From positions 1,302,001 to 1,366,000 of the forward strand of contig NZ_QMHQ01000001.1 of the NCBI RefSeq assembly GCF_003313325.1: 64,000 nt of DNA, given 5' to 3'. The notes below the pieces were generated by a model, which saw only the letters and a list, made by a program, of their open reading frames with translations, was not told the origin of the DNA and did no database searches. This document shows positions 34,002 to 42,188 of the stretch, in pieces. Both the position numbers and the translations under genes were made by a program. The number at the start of each line of letters is the position of its first letter. Position 1 is the stretch's first letter. Origin of the DNA: Pedobacter namyangjuensis. Lineage in GTDB: Bacteria; Bacteroidota; Bacteroidia; Sphingobacteriales; Sphingobacteriaceae.

Positions 34002-34757
34002 TTAACAGCAGTCCCAATTAAACCACGCTTGGTCAAAATCTCTTTCTTTTAGACTTTTGGGATTAATGAATAAATTTCCGACACCAGAGTCGCCAAACAT
34101 AATTTCTTCGTCGGTGTCAATCTGTAAAAGAAGAATTTCGTCTTTTTGACTGTTATTATAATCTCTTGGGTCTGATTGTGTGAAATAAGCATATCCACCA
34201 ATTTTATGTCCAGCTCCTTCTAAGATTTTGTCCATTTCAGCTTTTTGTTCGTCAGTTAATTTTTCTTGATATTCATAATAACTTTCTCCATTGAAGTCCA
34301 TATCAAATCTAAAATCTTCATATCCTCCGTATTCAACAGCTTTTTCAAAAGCCAATTTATGTTCTCTATAAACTGGGCTTTCTTCATACAGTTTCTCAGT
34401 TAAAAATGAGAAATCTGTTTGATATTCGTTTTCGACATATGGATGAAAAAGAATTTTATAATCGTCCATATCATACCATTCAGTAGATGAAATAAAAAAC
34501 TGTAAAATCCCGTCAGTTGGATAATTTTTGAGATGTGGTGTTTCTGCAAAGTTGATTTGTGCCAAAAGTATCATTGGATTACCTAATTTGTCCTTTGGGT
34601 AGTCAATTGTGTTTGGTAAATATGGTTTTCCTAAAAATTTACTTTGCGTAAAAGTTAATTTTTCTTCTTCACTAATTGGCGTTGCTTTTATCTTTATACT
34701 TTCAAGTCTGAACTTTTCAAGTTTGTCTTTAAATTCCTCTAAAAATTTTGGTATCAT
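34002..34757 (-). CDS. YwqG/DUF1963 family protein
   Basis: A 251-residue protein: TPISEEEKLTFTQSKFLGKPYLPNTIDYPKDKLGNPMILLAQINFAETPHLKNYPTDGILQFFIS, then KIGGYAYFTQSDPR and LLLQIDTDEEIMFGDSGVGNLFINPKSL are the DUF1963 (YwqG) hallmarks. YwqG proteins are often encoded with polymorphic toxins and are thought to be immunity or regulatory factors. Arms GTTAGCCGTA (33973) and TACGGCTAAC (34790) are perfect. Confidence 0.9.
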   Translation of the reverse strand: MIPKFLEEFKDKLEKFRLESIKIKATPISEEEKLTFTQSKFLGKPYLPNTIDYPKDKLGNPMILLAQINFAETPHLKNYPTDGILQFFISSTEWYDMDDYKILFHPYVENEYQTDFSFLTEKLYEESPVYREHKLAFEKAVEYGGYEDFRFDMDFNGESYYEYQEKLTDEQKAEMDKILEGAGHKIGGYAYFTQSDPRDYNNSQKDEILLLQIDTDEEIMFGDSGVGNLFINPKSLKERDFDQAWFNWDCC

Positions 34758-34796
34758 TCTCTTTTATCAGTTGGTTGGTTTGTTAATATTACGGCT

Positions 34797-34920
34797 AACG
34801 TTTCGGGGCTTTGCGATGGTGGGGCAATCGAAGCACAAAACTTCAATTTTGCACAAAAGTTGAACCGAAGAACAATCGTTGAACTTTGCAGTTTCGCCCC
34901 ACTATTGCAAAACCCTTGTT
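34797..34920. repeat. array repeat 11 (124 bp, type A)
   Basis: Standard type A stem and loop, bounded by CGGCT-AAC and GTT-ACCTGC. Confidence 0.9.
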
Positions 34921-34952
34921 ACCTGCTGTTATATTTTTCATTTTGTGTTTCG

Positions 34953-35801
34953 TTAATTTTTTTTAGACCGCAAGTTCGAAAGCAAACGTCTTAAATCAAA
35001 GTTTATAATGTTGCTATTGTCTTTTAAGTTTAATGGTGGATTGAAGTGATTTATTAATTCTACTTCAATGTTGCTAAAGTCTGATGTTGGCAAAAAATAC
35101 ATCATCAGATTGTTAAGCATCCATTCTGATAATTTCTGTTCGTCTTCAATACTGAATTTCGTCTTACCTGTTGTTGGGTCGCTGTCTCTTGGAATTTGCT
35201 TGTAGCCAAATAATACACCTAAACTTTTACGAAGTGTAGAGCGTCCTGCATTGTTACCTTTAAAATGTTGTCTAAAATCTCTTGTCCGTAAACTGCCACC
35301 TGCAATTCCTGTATAAATTACTTGTAGTCCGTCAAAACTTGTCAGAACGGGTTTGATTGAAACTGTAGATAGATTTGAATTTTTCTTTAAACACAAAATA
35401 TAGTTGCCCGAACTATTTGCAATAATTGTTTCGCTGTCTGTTTTAGGGTCGAAGCGATTTAATTTAAAAATATCAAGATTTGATTTTAAACCTTTTGATT
35501 TTTGAATTACATGAATTTTGTTCTCAACTATTATTGGTTTTTCAATAATTTTAGCCGTTGTATTTACTTCGTGTTTGTAACTTCCGCCACTAATTTTAAT
35601 TTGCCCTGAAAGAATAAGTTCTTCAAAGTCTGCAACCGTGTAGCCATCTTTTTTTGAACTAAAGTCGGAATAATGAAAACCAATTTTTCGGATTTTTCCT
35701 CGAATTCCTTTTTGTTTGCCGGGTGTAGATATAACTTTTTCTGCAATAAGTTTTTTGATTATCAGGATTTGAGAACTAGTAAATGTATTTTGTCCTTTCA
35801 T
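34953..35801 (-). CDS. GIY-YIG nuclease-like protein
   Basis: A 282-residue protein. The N-terminal 60 residues look like a helical DNA-binding region (IIKKLIAEKVI ... KGIRGKIRKIGFHYSDF). The second half fits a GIY-YIG nuclease: SGNYILCLKK (132-140, GNY for GIY), VIYTGIAGG (161-169, YTG for YIG), an Arg shortly after (LRTRDFRQHF), GRSTLRKSLGVLFGY and NHFNPPLNLKDNSN near the end. Such nucleases act in restriction, repair or homing. The target is unknown. Arms GTTACCTGCTGTTA and TAATAGCAGGTAAC pair at 13 of 14 positions. Confidence 0.75.
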   Translation of the reverse strand: MKGQNTFTSSQILIIKKLIAEKVISTPGKQKGIRGKIRKIGFHYSDFSSKKDGYTVADFEELILSGQIKISGGSYKHEVNTTAKIIEKPIIVENKIHVIQKSKGLKSNLDIFKLNRFDPKTDSETIIANSSGNYILCLKKNSNLSTVSIKPVLTSFDGLQVIYTGIAGGSLRTRDFRQHFKGNNAGRSTLRKSLGVLFGYKQIPRDSDPTTGKTKFSIEDEQKLSEWMLNNLMMYFLPTSDFSNIEVELINHFNPPLNLKDNSNIINFDLRRLLSNLRSKKN

Positions 35802-35844
35802 TACTTGTCAGTGTTAGTTGTATCGTTCTGCAATAATAGCAGGT

Positions 35845-35968
35845 AACGGTTTTCGTATTGGCGATGGGCGGGATTTTTATCACTAAGGCTGATACGAAGA
35901 ACGAAAGTTGAATTTTGCACTTCCGTTGATACGAAGCCGTTCAGCCCGCCTATTGCCAATACGATGTT
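35845..35968. repeat. array repeat 12 (124 bp, type C)
   Basis: Stem CGTATTGGCGATGGGCGGG with CCCGCCTATTGCCAATACG. This sequence is quite different from type A but pairs just as well and keeps the same total length of 124 bp. Loop CACTAAGGCTGATACGAAG differs too. Confidence 0.88.
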
Positions 35969-35987
35969 GGCAGCCGTAATTTTTTGT

Positions 35988-37535
35988 CTATTCGTTTTCA
36001 CTTTGTCGTTTTAATGTTGGGTATAAAATTAGTCCAACTATAAATCCGCTCAAAAGTCCGCCTATATGAGCCGCATTGTCAATACCACCTGTCAGTCCCA
36101 TAAGCAAGTTAAAACCAACGAAAATAGCTGTGCTTATTAGAAACGATTTTGCAAAGTCAGGATGAAATACTTTTGTCAGAAGTAATGCAAGGAAAATTCC
36201 GTAAAGACCAAATATAGCTCCCGAAGCTCCAACACTAATTGTTGCGTCATACCACCAAAGGCTTGCTACACTTGCTAAAATTCCTGTCAGTAAATATGCG
36301 ATTAAATATTTTGTCCGTCCAAGTAGTGGTTCTAAGAAAATACCGACAAACAAAAGTCCATACATATTGGCTAATAAGTGCATTAGTCCACCGTGTAAAA
36401 ATGTGCTTGTAAGCAAACGCCACCATTGCCTTTCTGTTGTTAACGGTCTGAAATTAGCTCCCCAATTCAATAAGTCTTGTCCTTTGAAAGAGATAAAACC
36501 TAAGCCCATTACTGTCATTAAAAGAAAAATTCCGATGTTGATGTAAATAAGTATAGGTGTAATAAAGTAACCTTCTTTGGGTTTAAGGAAGTCAAGAAAT
36601 TCTTGCATTTCTTTTTGTGCTGCCTTGTCTGGTTTACCTGCTTTTATTCTTTCAAGTTGTTTTTGGTCAATTTTTGGAATGAGCAACATAATTAACCAAA
36701 CTAATGAACCAATAAGAGCCGAACCAAAAATCCATTGTAATTTTTTTCCGTTCCTTGCTTCAAATGGTTCATTAACTCCAACTAAAATTATTTTGCTAGG
36801 TTTGTAATTTGGATTTTGTTTGATTGCTTCAATATATCCGTCCTTGTCGTCAGAATTGCCAATTCTGTCTAAATACACAAACTCTGAAACATTTTTGTTG
36901 TCAAAGTCTTTTTGACTTTCATTCGCAAACTCCTGATATTTTTCTTCTTTCTCATTTTGTTCAAGTCGGTTACTGATTGACTTGTAATATTCTACACCTA
37001 ACCAACCTAATGGCTCTTTTGTTAAAGTATCATTTTTGCTTTCAAAAATTGGCATTGCAACATAAATGTGCATATTAAAACGGTCATTGTGTTTTCCACT
37101 TACGTCAAATGCTGAATGAACCCCAATAGCTCGCTTGTCAATGTAGTATGTTTTTAAAGAGTAGTATTTTGTCGATGCTGAGTTGTTGATTTCTTTAATG
37201 GAATTTAGTTCGGTAAGTTTTCCTGTCGCTGTTACGATATACTCTTGTGCAATTATCAACGGAATTGTCAGAGCAATCCAAGCGATAAAACTGTAAAAGT
37301 CCCGCCAATTTCCACGTTTTGCTTCAAGGTTTAGAATTTTGAATTTAGGTCGTAAGAAAAACCAAGCTGCTAAACCTGTCAGCACGATAGGGATACCAAA
37401 ATTTGTGATAATCTCTTTTAGCGAAAAGAGGTTCAGTTCAATAAAAAGTGTCCAATGGATTAATGTGTAACCAACAGTCAGTCCGACAAGTGTTAGGATG
37501 AATGGTTTGAAAATGATGTTCAGTTTATCTCTCAT
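35988..37535 (-). CDS. rhomboid family intramembrane serine protease
   Basis: A 515-residue membrane protein. A long N-terminal half (about 300 residues, with extracytoplasmic DNRFNMHIYVAMPIF segment and two to three membrane spans) precedes the rhomboid domain. Rhomboid motifs: TFLHGGLMHLLANMYGLL, ISVGASGAIFGLYG (catalytic Ser in GASGA) and DNAAHIGGLLSGF (catalytic His in AAHIGG). It cleaves membrane proteins within the bilayer. This is the largest single-gene cassette. Arms GTTGGCAGCC (35966) and GGCTGCCAAC (37560) are perfect. Confidence 0.92.
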   Translation of the reverse strand: MRDKLNIIFKPFILTLVGLTVGYTLIHWTLFIELNLFSLKEIITNFGIPIVLTGLAAWFFLRPKFKILNLEAKRGNWRDFYSFIAWIALTIPLIIAQEYIVTATGKLTELNSIKEINNSASTKYYSLKTYYIDKRAIGVHSAFDVSGKHNDRFNMHIYVAMPIFESKNDTLTKEPLGWLGVEYYKSISNRLEQNEKEEKYQEFANESQKDFDNKNVSEFVYLDRIGNSDDKDGYIEAIKQNPNYKPSKIILVGVNEPFEARNGKKLQWIFGSALIGSLVWLIMLLIPKIDQKQLERIKAGKPDKAAQKEMQEFLDFLKPKEGYFITPILIYINIGIFLLMTVMGLGFISFKGQDLLNWGANFRPLTTERQWWRLLTSTFLHGGLMHLLANMYGLLFVGIFLEPLLGRTKYLIAYLLTGILASVASLWWYDATISVGASGAIFGLYGIFLALLLTKVFHPDFAKSFLISTAIFVGFNLLMGLTGGIDNAAHIGGLLSGFIVGLILYPTLKRQSENE

Positions 37536-37566
37536 TGTTTACGCTGTGTCCGTTATTATGGCTGCC

Positions 37567-37690
37567 AACGGTTTGCAGCTTGGCGAAGTGGCGGAAATCT
37601 AAGCACAAATGTTCAGTTTTGCACAAAAGTTCAATCGAAAAGCTGCTGTTGAATTTAGCACTGAACCCGCCATTTTGCCAAACTGCTGTT
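37567..37690. repeat. array repeat 13 (124 bp, type D)
   Basis: Stem GCAGCTTGGCGAAGTGGCGG with CCGCCATTTTGCCAAACTGC, pairing in all but three positions (C-A, G-T, G-T). Another stem variant of the same length. Confidence 0.88.
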
Positions 37691-37701
37691 ATGCACCGTT
37701 T

Positions 37702-37977
37702 TTATTCTAATGGGTTCCAATTTTCGTCTCGTTGCTCGTCCTTTGTTGGTTGTCTCACATTTCTAATCATCTCTCGTTCGCAAGCACCAAATTCAATAAA
37801 ATTCCTTTGTCCTTGTCTTAGTGAAACTCGGTTTGCACCACCTTCATAATTAGGGTCGTTAAGTTGAATTGGGTCGTCTTCCCAAAAACAAACTTGACAA
37901 ATGTCATATGAGCCATTAGGTTGTTCTCTAAATGTCTTGTAGCCACAACAAGGGCAAGCAAACTTTTCTGTTACCAT
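37702..37977 (-). CDS. CPCC-family cysteine-rich protein
   Basis: A 91-residue protein with two Cys pairs, FACPCCGYKTF and YDICQVCFWEDDPIQL, then the CPCC-family signature GGANRVSLRQGQRNFIEFGACE. The family is usually found beside polymorphic toxin or immunity genes and may bind zinc. The ATG at 37977 overlaps the end of the upstream gene by 7 bp; a TTG at 37989 is less likely. Shares its cassette with that gene. Confidence 0.88.
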   Translation of the reverse strand: MVTEKFACPCCGYKTFREQPNGSYDICQVCFWEDDPIQLNDPNYEGGANRVSLRQGQRNFIEFGACEREMIRNVRQPTKDEQRDENWNPLE

Positions 37978-38540
37978 ATTTTCCACCAAGGTTTTTTGTT
38001 CTCAAATGAATAGTAACTCCCACCTGTCAAAATTTTGGCGTCAAGGTTATATTTAAACTCAACCCATTCGTCTGCATCGTGCATTGGGTTATACGCAAGT
38101 CCTGACACCAAATTATTTTCAACTTTAATTTCAGCCAATCCGTCCCACGAAATTCTTTCCGTGTTCCAACGTGTTCCGTCAGGCTCAATAATAGTCAAGT
38201 CTGTTTGGTCTTGCAATAAAAGTCTGTCTTTATTTGCTTTAAAAATATTTGAAAAACCAACTCCAAAAACTTGAATTGGTTTTGTGTCGTTTGGGTTCAT
38301 TATATAACAAGTTCCACAGGCTATAACCAACAAGTTTTGGGTTTTCTCAAACTCTAATACTTGTTTTAAGTCTGTCCAACCAGGTTGAAAGTTGGCAATC
38401 CATTCAGTTCCGTCTGTCTTGTAAAAGCGAACAGGAAATCCCTCGGAATAAAAAGGCTCTCCGTTGTCTGTCACGGGAATGTACATTGGTCCGTATGTCG
38501 GCAATGAACTTAATATTTCGTATCGTTTTTCTGTCGTCAC
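37971..38540 (-). CDS. hypothetical cassette protein
   Basis: A 189-residue protein: LSSLPTYGPMYIPVTDNGEPFYSEGFPVRFYKTDGTEWIANFQPGWTDLKQVLEF, LLVIACGTCYIMNPNDTKPI and a mostly beta C-terminus. I do not recognise the family, though WIANFQPG... occurs in proteins near toxin loci. Arms GTTATGCACC (37688) and GGTGCATAAC (38569) enclose this gene and the CPCC gene as one unit. Confidence 0.68.
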   Translation of the reverse strand: MTTEKRYEILSSLPTYGPMYIPVTDNGEPFYSEGFPVRFYKTDGTEWIANFQPGWTDLKQVLEFEKTQNLLVIACGTCYIMNPNDTKPIQVFGVGFSNIFKANKDRLLLQDQTDLTIIEPDGTRWNTERISWDGLAEIKVENNLVSGLAYNPMHDADEWVEFKYNLDAKILTGGSYYSFENKKPWWKIW

Positions 38541-38575
38541 TTTGTCTTGTGTAGGGTCGTTCTAAAATGGTGCAT

Positions 38576-38699
38576 AACGTTTCGGGGCTTTGCGATGGTT
38601 GAGCAATCGAAGCACAAATCTTCAATTTTGCACAAAAATTGAACCGAAGAACTACCCTTGGACTTTGCAGTTTCGCCCCACTATTGCAAAACCCTTGTT
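38576..38699. repeat. array repeat 14 (124 bp, type A)
   Basis: Type A stem with one substitution (GATGGTTGAGC instead of GATGGTGGGGC), so the top of the stem has lost pairs. Loop as in repeat 9. Confidence 0.88.
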
Positions 38700-38714
38700 G
38701 TACGCAGTTTTTTT

Positions 38715-39221
38715 TCACATTAAGTCTATTATTCTACCATTTTCAAGTTTAAACGGTCCTTGCAAATTGTTATTCTCTTCAATAGCTTCGTCCATTGCTG
38801 TAAAAAAATTGTCCCAATGTTCTTTTAATAAGATCTCATTTTTTGTTTCACAATAATCGCCTTCATCAAAAATTTCAAGATTTGAAAAATAATTTTCAAT
38901 AACATTTAATAAATCTATAATTTTAATATGAGTTTCAATATTAGAAAATTGAGTTTTACAATATTCTTGAATGTACAAATCTTTATCAAACTCAAAAATT
39001 AATGGTTCGGAATTTTCGTGTGGTTGTACTTGAATGCCTTTTGTTGTGCCTACATAATCCCAATCTTCTTCGTTTTTTACCCTTTCTAATTTTTTAAATT
39101 CATTTTGGAATTCAAAAAAAGTCCAATTGTGAAACTCAGAATATTCAACCACTCTTTTTATAAGCAAATTGTAATGTTCCTCATCTTTAAGTTTTCCTTC
39201 AAAGTGAATTGTTATTCCCAT
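38715..39221 (-). CDS. hypothetical cassette protein
   Basis: A 168-residue acidic protein: MGITIHFEGKLKDEEHYNLLIKRVVEYSEFHNWTFFEF then a helical region and IEENNNLQGPFKLENGRIIDLM. MGITIHFEG openings occur in a small conserved family of unknown function. Arms GTTGTACGCA (38697) and TGCGGACAAC (39244) match at nine of ten positions. Confidence 0.68.
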   Translation of the reverse strand: MGITIHFEGKLKDEEHYNLLIKRVVEYSEFHNWTFFEFQNEFKKLERVKNEEDWDYVGTTKGIQVQPHENSEPLIFEFDKDLYIQEYCKTQFSNIETHIKIIDLLNVIENYFSNLEIFDEGDYCETKNEILLKEHWDNFFTAMDEAIEENNNLQGPFKLENGRIIDLM

Positions 39222-39250
39222 ATTTGGCGTGATTTTTTAAAATTGCGGAC

Positions 39251-39374
39251 AACGTTTTTCGGCTTGGCAATGTGGCGGATTTTTAGCACAAAAGTTCAAT
39301 AGAATTACTGCCGTTGAACCTTGCACAAATGTTTCATAGAAGCACTTCAGTCGCCATATTGCCAAACCGATGTT
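39251..39374. repeat. array repeat 15 (124 bp, type E)
   Basis: Stem TCGGCTTGGCAATGTGGCGG with TCGCCATATTGCCAAACCGA, pairing with one G-T and one end mismatch. Loop CACAAAAGTTCAATAG and TTGAACCTTGCAC. Confidence 0.88.
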
Positions 39375-39388
39375 AGCGGTTCGGGCTT

Positions 39389-40150
39389 TCATTGTCCGTA
39401 TATTTTTGTTTTTAAGTTAAAACTATATTCTGTCAAAATACCTTCAAGTTTTTGTCTGTTGTTACTACTTTCAGGTGCTTTGTTTTCAAGTCGTCTTGTA
39501 AAGTCGTTAATTGCTTTAAGTATTTTTTGCTTGTCGCTTTCTAAAACTTCTTCTTTTTCTGTTTGTTGTTTTTTTCTTTCCAAACTGTCTTTTGCAATCT
39601 TTAAAACTTCATTGTCGTTGTCGAACTGATTAAAAAGGTTGTCAATTAAAAGCTCTGGAATGATTTGTTTTGTTGCAAGCTCAGCCGATAAAAGTCCACG
39701 AATACAATAAAACGCAGTCTTGTAAGTAAATTTTTTTCCTGTTTCCATTAAGTTGATGTTTCCTTTCGCAAGCGAAACGTAATGATGAAACAATGCTTTA
39801 AAATCAAAATTCTTAATTATGTCTTGCTGAAAGGTTGTCCATTCGGGAAGTTCGTTGAAATAAACAATATTTGCTCTTATCCATTCAAAAACTGTAGGGT
39901 TACTTTTCACTAAAAGTCCAAACATTTTGTCAATGTCGTAGGAAACAAAGTCGAAATCACCGTCCATAACTTCAATAATGTCACGGTGTTTTTTGAAGTC
40001 GAAATATTGTTTCTTTGATTGAAGATGAAAACCACGAACATCATAATCACTATCAGGACTTGCTATGCCCCAAAGTCGGCTTCCACTCTCAATGTAGAAA
40101 AGTGGTTTTTCGTCTACGTTGTTAAATAAATTGTCTATTTGTTCTCTCAT
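39389..40150 (-). CDS. nucleotidyltransferase (YcgL/Pol-beta type)
   Basis: A 253-residue protein: FYIESGSRLWGIASPDSDYDVRG (about 18-40) is the Gly-Ser plus Asp-x-Asp active-site block of the YcgL-like nucleotidyltransferase family. The rest (FDFVSYDIDKMFGLLVKSNPTVFEWI, YCIRGLLSAELATKQIIP) matches that group. It probably transfers a nucleotide to a protein or RNA, as in MNT-type systems. No HEPN partner is adjacent. Arms GTTAGCGGTT and ACCGCTAAC match over nine bases. Confidence 0.9.
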   Translation of the reverse strand: MREQIDNLFNNVDEKPLFYIESGSRLWGIASPDSDYDVRGFHLQSKKQYFDFKKHRDIIEVMDGDFDFVSYDIDKMFGLLVKSNPTVFEWIRANIVYFNELPEWTTFQQDIIKNFDFKALFHHYVSLAKGNINLMETGKKFTYKTAFYCIRGLLSAELATKQIIPELLIDNLFNQFDNDNEVLKIAKDSLERKKQQTEKEEVLESDKQKILKAINDFTRRLENKAPESSNNRQKLEGILTEYSFNLKTKIYGQ

Positions 40151-40188
40151 TCTGTCTGTTGATGATTGGTTGTTATAGCCTGACCGCT

Positions 40189-40312
40189 AACGTTTTTGGG
40201 CTTTGCGTTCGGGCGGGTTTCGGAGCACAAAGTTTCAAATTATTACTAAAGTTCAATAGAGGCACTAAACTACAAGTTTGCACGTCAGTCCGCCTGACGC
40301 AAAACCCGTGTT
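40189..40312. repeat. array repeat 16 (124 bp, type B)
   Basis: Stem GGGCTTTGCGTTCGGGCGGG with GTCCGCCTGACGCAAAACCC, pairing with a bulge in TTCGGG. Loop with TATTACTAAAGTTCAATAG. Confidence 0.88.
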
Positions 40313-40323
40313 AGTGGTTGCCA

Positions 40324-40998
40324 TTATTTTTGTCTGCATTGGTTTACGATTGCTGTTGTCAATGAGTCAAATTTTTGTTGGCTCTTAAAATCATTTCTGT
40401 CAACGGTGTCATTGTTGTAAATATAAAAGTCCGAAAAGGTTATTTCTTTTTCTACGTAATTTGTTGAATTGGCTTCTATCGTCTGTCCAATTGTGCCCGA
40501 ACCACCAACTAAAACACACGGTCGTTTTTGAATTCTGTCTTTAAAGTTAAGTATTTGCGATATTTTAGTTCGGTTGCCTAATTCGTCAACCAAATAATAG
40601 TCGTAATTAACGTGTCTGTCGAAGTCTTCGTTTAGGATCAATATTCCATTGTCGGGGAAAGTCAATGTGTTTATGCCATCCGTTTTGTCATAATTGCGCC
40701 CACAATTTTTTTCATATACAACTCGTAAATTTCCTTCAAAGTTTTTTGGAATTAAAATTGTCTTTGGTGTCGAATAATTGTGAGCATACAAGAATAATAA
40801 AGTTGATGGAACGTATAAAATTAATGGGGTTAATGTCGAAAGCAATTTTATGTTAATATTCTGCTTGGAAAGAAAAATAAATATTGTTCCAGCTAAGAAT
40901 GTCGGTATTCCAAAAGCTAAAAGATAGAAGCTTACAACACAAGCAATAAAGCTAATTGCAACTAAAGTCAGTCCGATATAAAATGCTGTTTGTTTCAA
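40324..40998 (-). CDS. membrane protein (DUF6843-like) cassette product
   Basis: A 224-residue protein with three N-terminal hydrophobic segments (about 5-27, 30-45, 52-72). A soluble domain with ILIPKNFEGNLRVVYEKNCGRNYDKTDGINTLTFPDNGILILNEDFD follows, resembling DUF6843, then RPCVLVGGSGTIGQ. Function unknown. Arms GTTAGTGGTT and GCCACTAAC share eight matching bases next to AAC but differ beyond. Confidence 0.68.
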   Translation of the reverse strand: MKQTAFYIGLTLVAISFIACVVSFYLLAFGIPTFLAGTIFIFLSKQNINIKLLSTLTPLILYVPSTLLFLYAHNYSTPKTILIPKNFEGNLRVVYEKNCGRNYDKTDGINTLTFPDNGILILNEDFDRHVNYDYYLVDELGNRTKISQILNFKDRIQKRPCVLVGGSGTIGQTIEANSTNYVEKEITFSDFYIYNNDTVDRNDFKSQQKFDSLTTAIVNQCRQK

Positions 40999-41039
40999 CT
41001 TGTGTCTATTCGTTGGTATGTCGTTTTATGGTTGCCACT

Positions 41040-41163
41040 AACGGTTCGGGTATTGCCGCGGTGGGGGAATTTGGAAACCGTCAGCCGAATTTAGTACTAG
41101 AGTTTCATAGTAGCACAACTGTTGAAGTCTGCTCGTCAGCCCCCATTGCAGCAATACCTTGTT
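41040..41163. repeat. array repeat 17 (124 bp, type F)
   Basis: Stem GGTATTGCCGCGGTGGGGG with CCCCCATTGCAGCAATACC, pairing except for G-T wobbles. The sequence has little in common with types A-E, yet the length is again 124 bp. Confidence 0.88.
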
Positions 41164-41174
41164 AGCCGTAGTTT

Positions 41175-42030
41175 TTATTCGGTTCGTATTTTTCTTATGT
41201 ACTCCAATGAATTTTTGGCTTCTTCCGAGTTGATTTCTAAGTTTAATCCTTTAGCTAATTTCTCTTGTTGTTTCGTAAATATTTTAGCCATAAGTTCTAA
41301 AGAGTTCCAATTGTTTTCGATGTTAGAATCGGAATAAGTTTTTAAAATATTTTCATAAAGAAATTCGGGTATAAACTTTTCAGCAAACTTTCCAGATTTA
41401 CCAGCAGAAACTTTGAAATTATTTTCATTCCCGATATTCCATTCGATAATTTGCCAAAACATTGGTCTTACTACATTTTCCAACATATCTTTTGCATAAA
41501 TTAATTCTTCTCGTTTCAAGCCTTTTGCAACATTTGTTATACACCACCAAAATTCATTGCATACTTCAGAAAACTCTCGTTGAGTTGGTTTTGCAATATG
41601 ATAATGTTTATCAGATGGTTGGGGAATATTTTTAAACAGGTTGTCTTTGTCTAGCAAAACAATGGTTAAACTGTCAATTTTAAAGTTTGTTTGAATCTTT
41701 TCATACGGAAACAAGGTTAGGTCAATTCTGTTTTGGTCTTCAAAAATCATTAGAAATCCAAAAGAAAAATGTTCATCATTTACTTCTTTTTCCCAATTCC
41801 ATTTCATCAGGAAGTTGTTGTAAAATAGGCTTTCCGAATATATTAATCCAGTTTCTGTTAGTTAAAAAATAGTCGAAATCTTTAACGATAAAAACAATGT
41901 CAAAGTCTTGATATTTGTCCGGAGTTACGTTAGGATTTGCTCTTGAACCGTTAAGAAGAACAGCTCTGATTCTTTCGTCAGTTTTTGCAAAATTTAGGGT
42001 TTTATCTTGGATGTCGTTTTGATTAAGCAT
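41175..42030 (-). pseudogene. frameshifted aminoglycoside 6-adenylyltransferase (AadE/ANT(6)-like)
   Basis: Two overlapping minus frames. 42030-41776 carries AVLLNGSRANPN...KYQDFDIVFIVKDF and ...FGKPILQQLPDEMEL. 41807-41175 carries FLMIFEDQNRIDLTLFP, EFSEVCNEFWWCITNVAKGLKREELIYAKDML and KSGKFAEKFIPEFLY. Removing one A from the A5 run (T5 at 41787-41791) joins them to about 285 residues, the size of streptomycin 6-adenylyltransferases. All key motifs (GSR, DFDIVF, RIDLTL) are present across the join. As sequenced it is inactive; a sequencing error is possible. Arms GTTAGCCGTA and TACGGCTAAC are perfect. Confidence 0.85.
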
Positions 42031-42051
42031 TTTTGGTCAAAAATTACGGCT

Positions 42052-42175
42052 AACGTTTTGGGGCTTTGCGTTCGGGCGGGTTTCGGAGCACAAAAGCCGA
42101 TATTATTACTAATGTTTAATTGAAAAACTGCTGTTGAATTTTGCACTTCAGCCCGCCTGACGCAAAGCCCTTGTT
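42052..42175. repeat. array repeat 18 (124 bp, type B)
   Basis: Stem GGGCTTTGCGTTCGGGCGGG with GCCCGCCTGACGCAAAGCCC, the best-paired of the type B copies (GGGCTTTGCG against CGCAAAGCCC is perfect over ten bases). Nearest repeat to the array-2 leader. Confidence 0.9.
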
Positions 42176-42188
42176 GGTAGCAGTGCTT

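Noticed and set aside
35801..36001. 66-codon minus ORF across repeat 12
   Set aside because: It spans the repeat and both arms with no sequence features of a protein.
8871..42175. CRISPR array
   Set aside because: The repeated unit is 124 bp, is itself palindromic with a loop, and the intervening sequences are genes of 400-1600 bp rather than uniform spacers. No cas genes are present.
11624..42175. Classical integron attC sites
   Set aside because: AAC...GTT borders and paired arms fit, but the bases next to the core (GTTAGCG, GTTACCT, GTTATAG, GTTGTGC) break the GTTRRRY rule and there is no intI gene in the window. I describe the sites as attC-like only.
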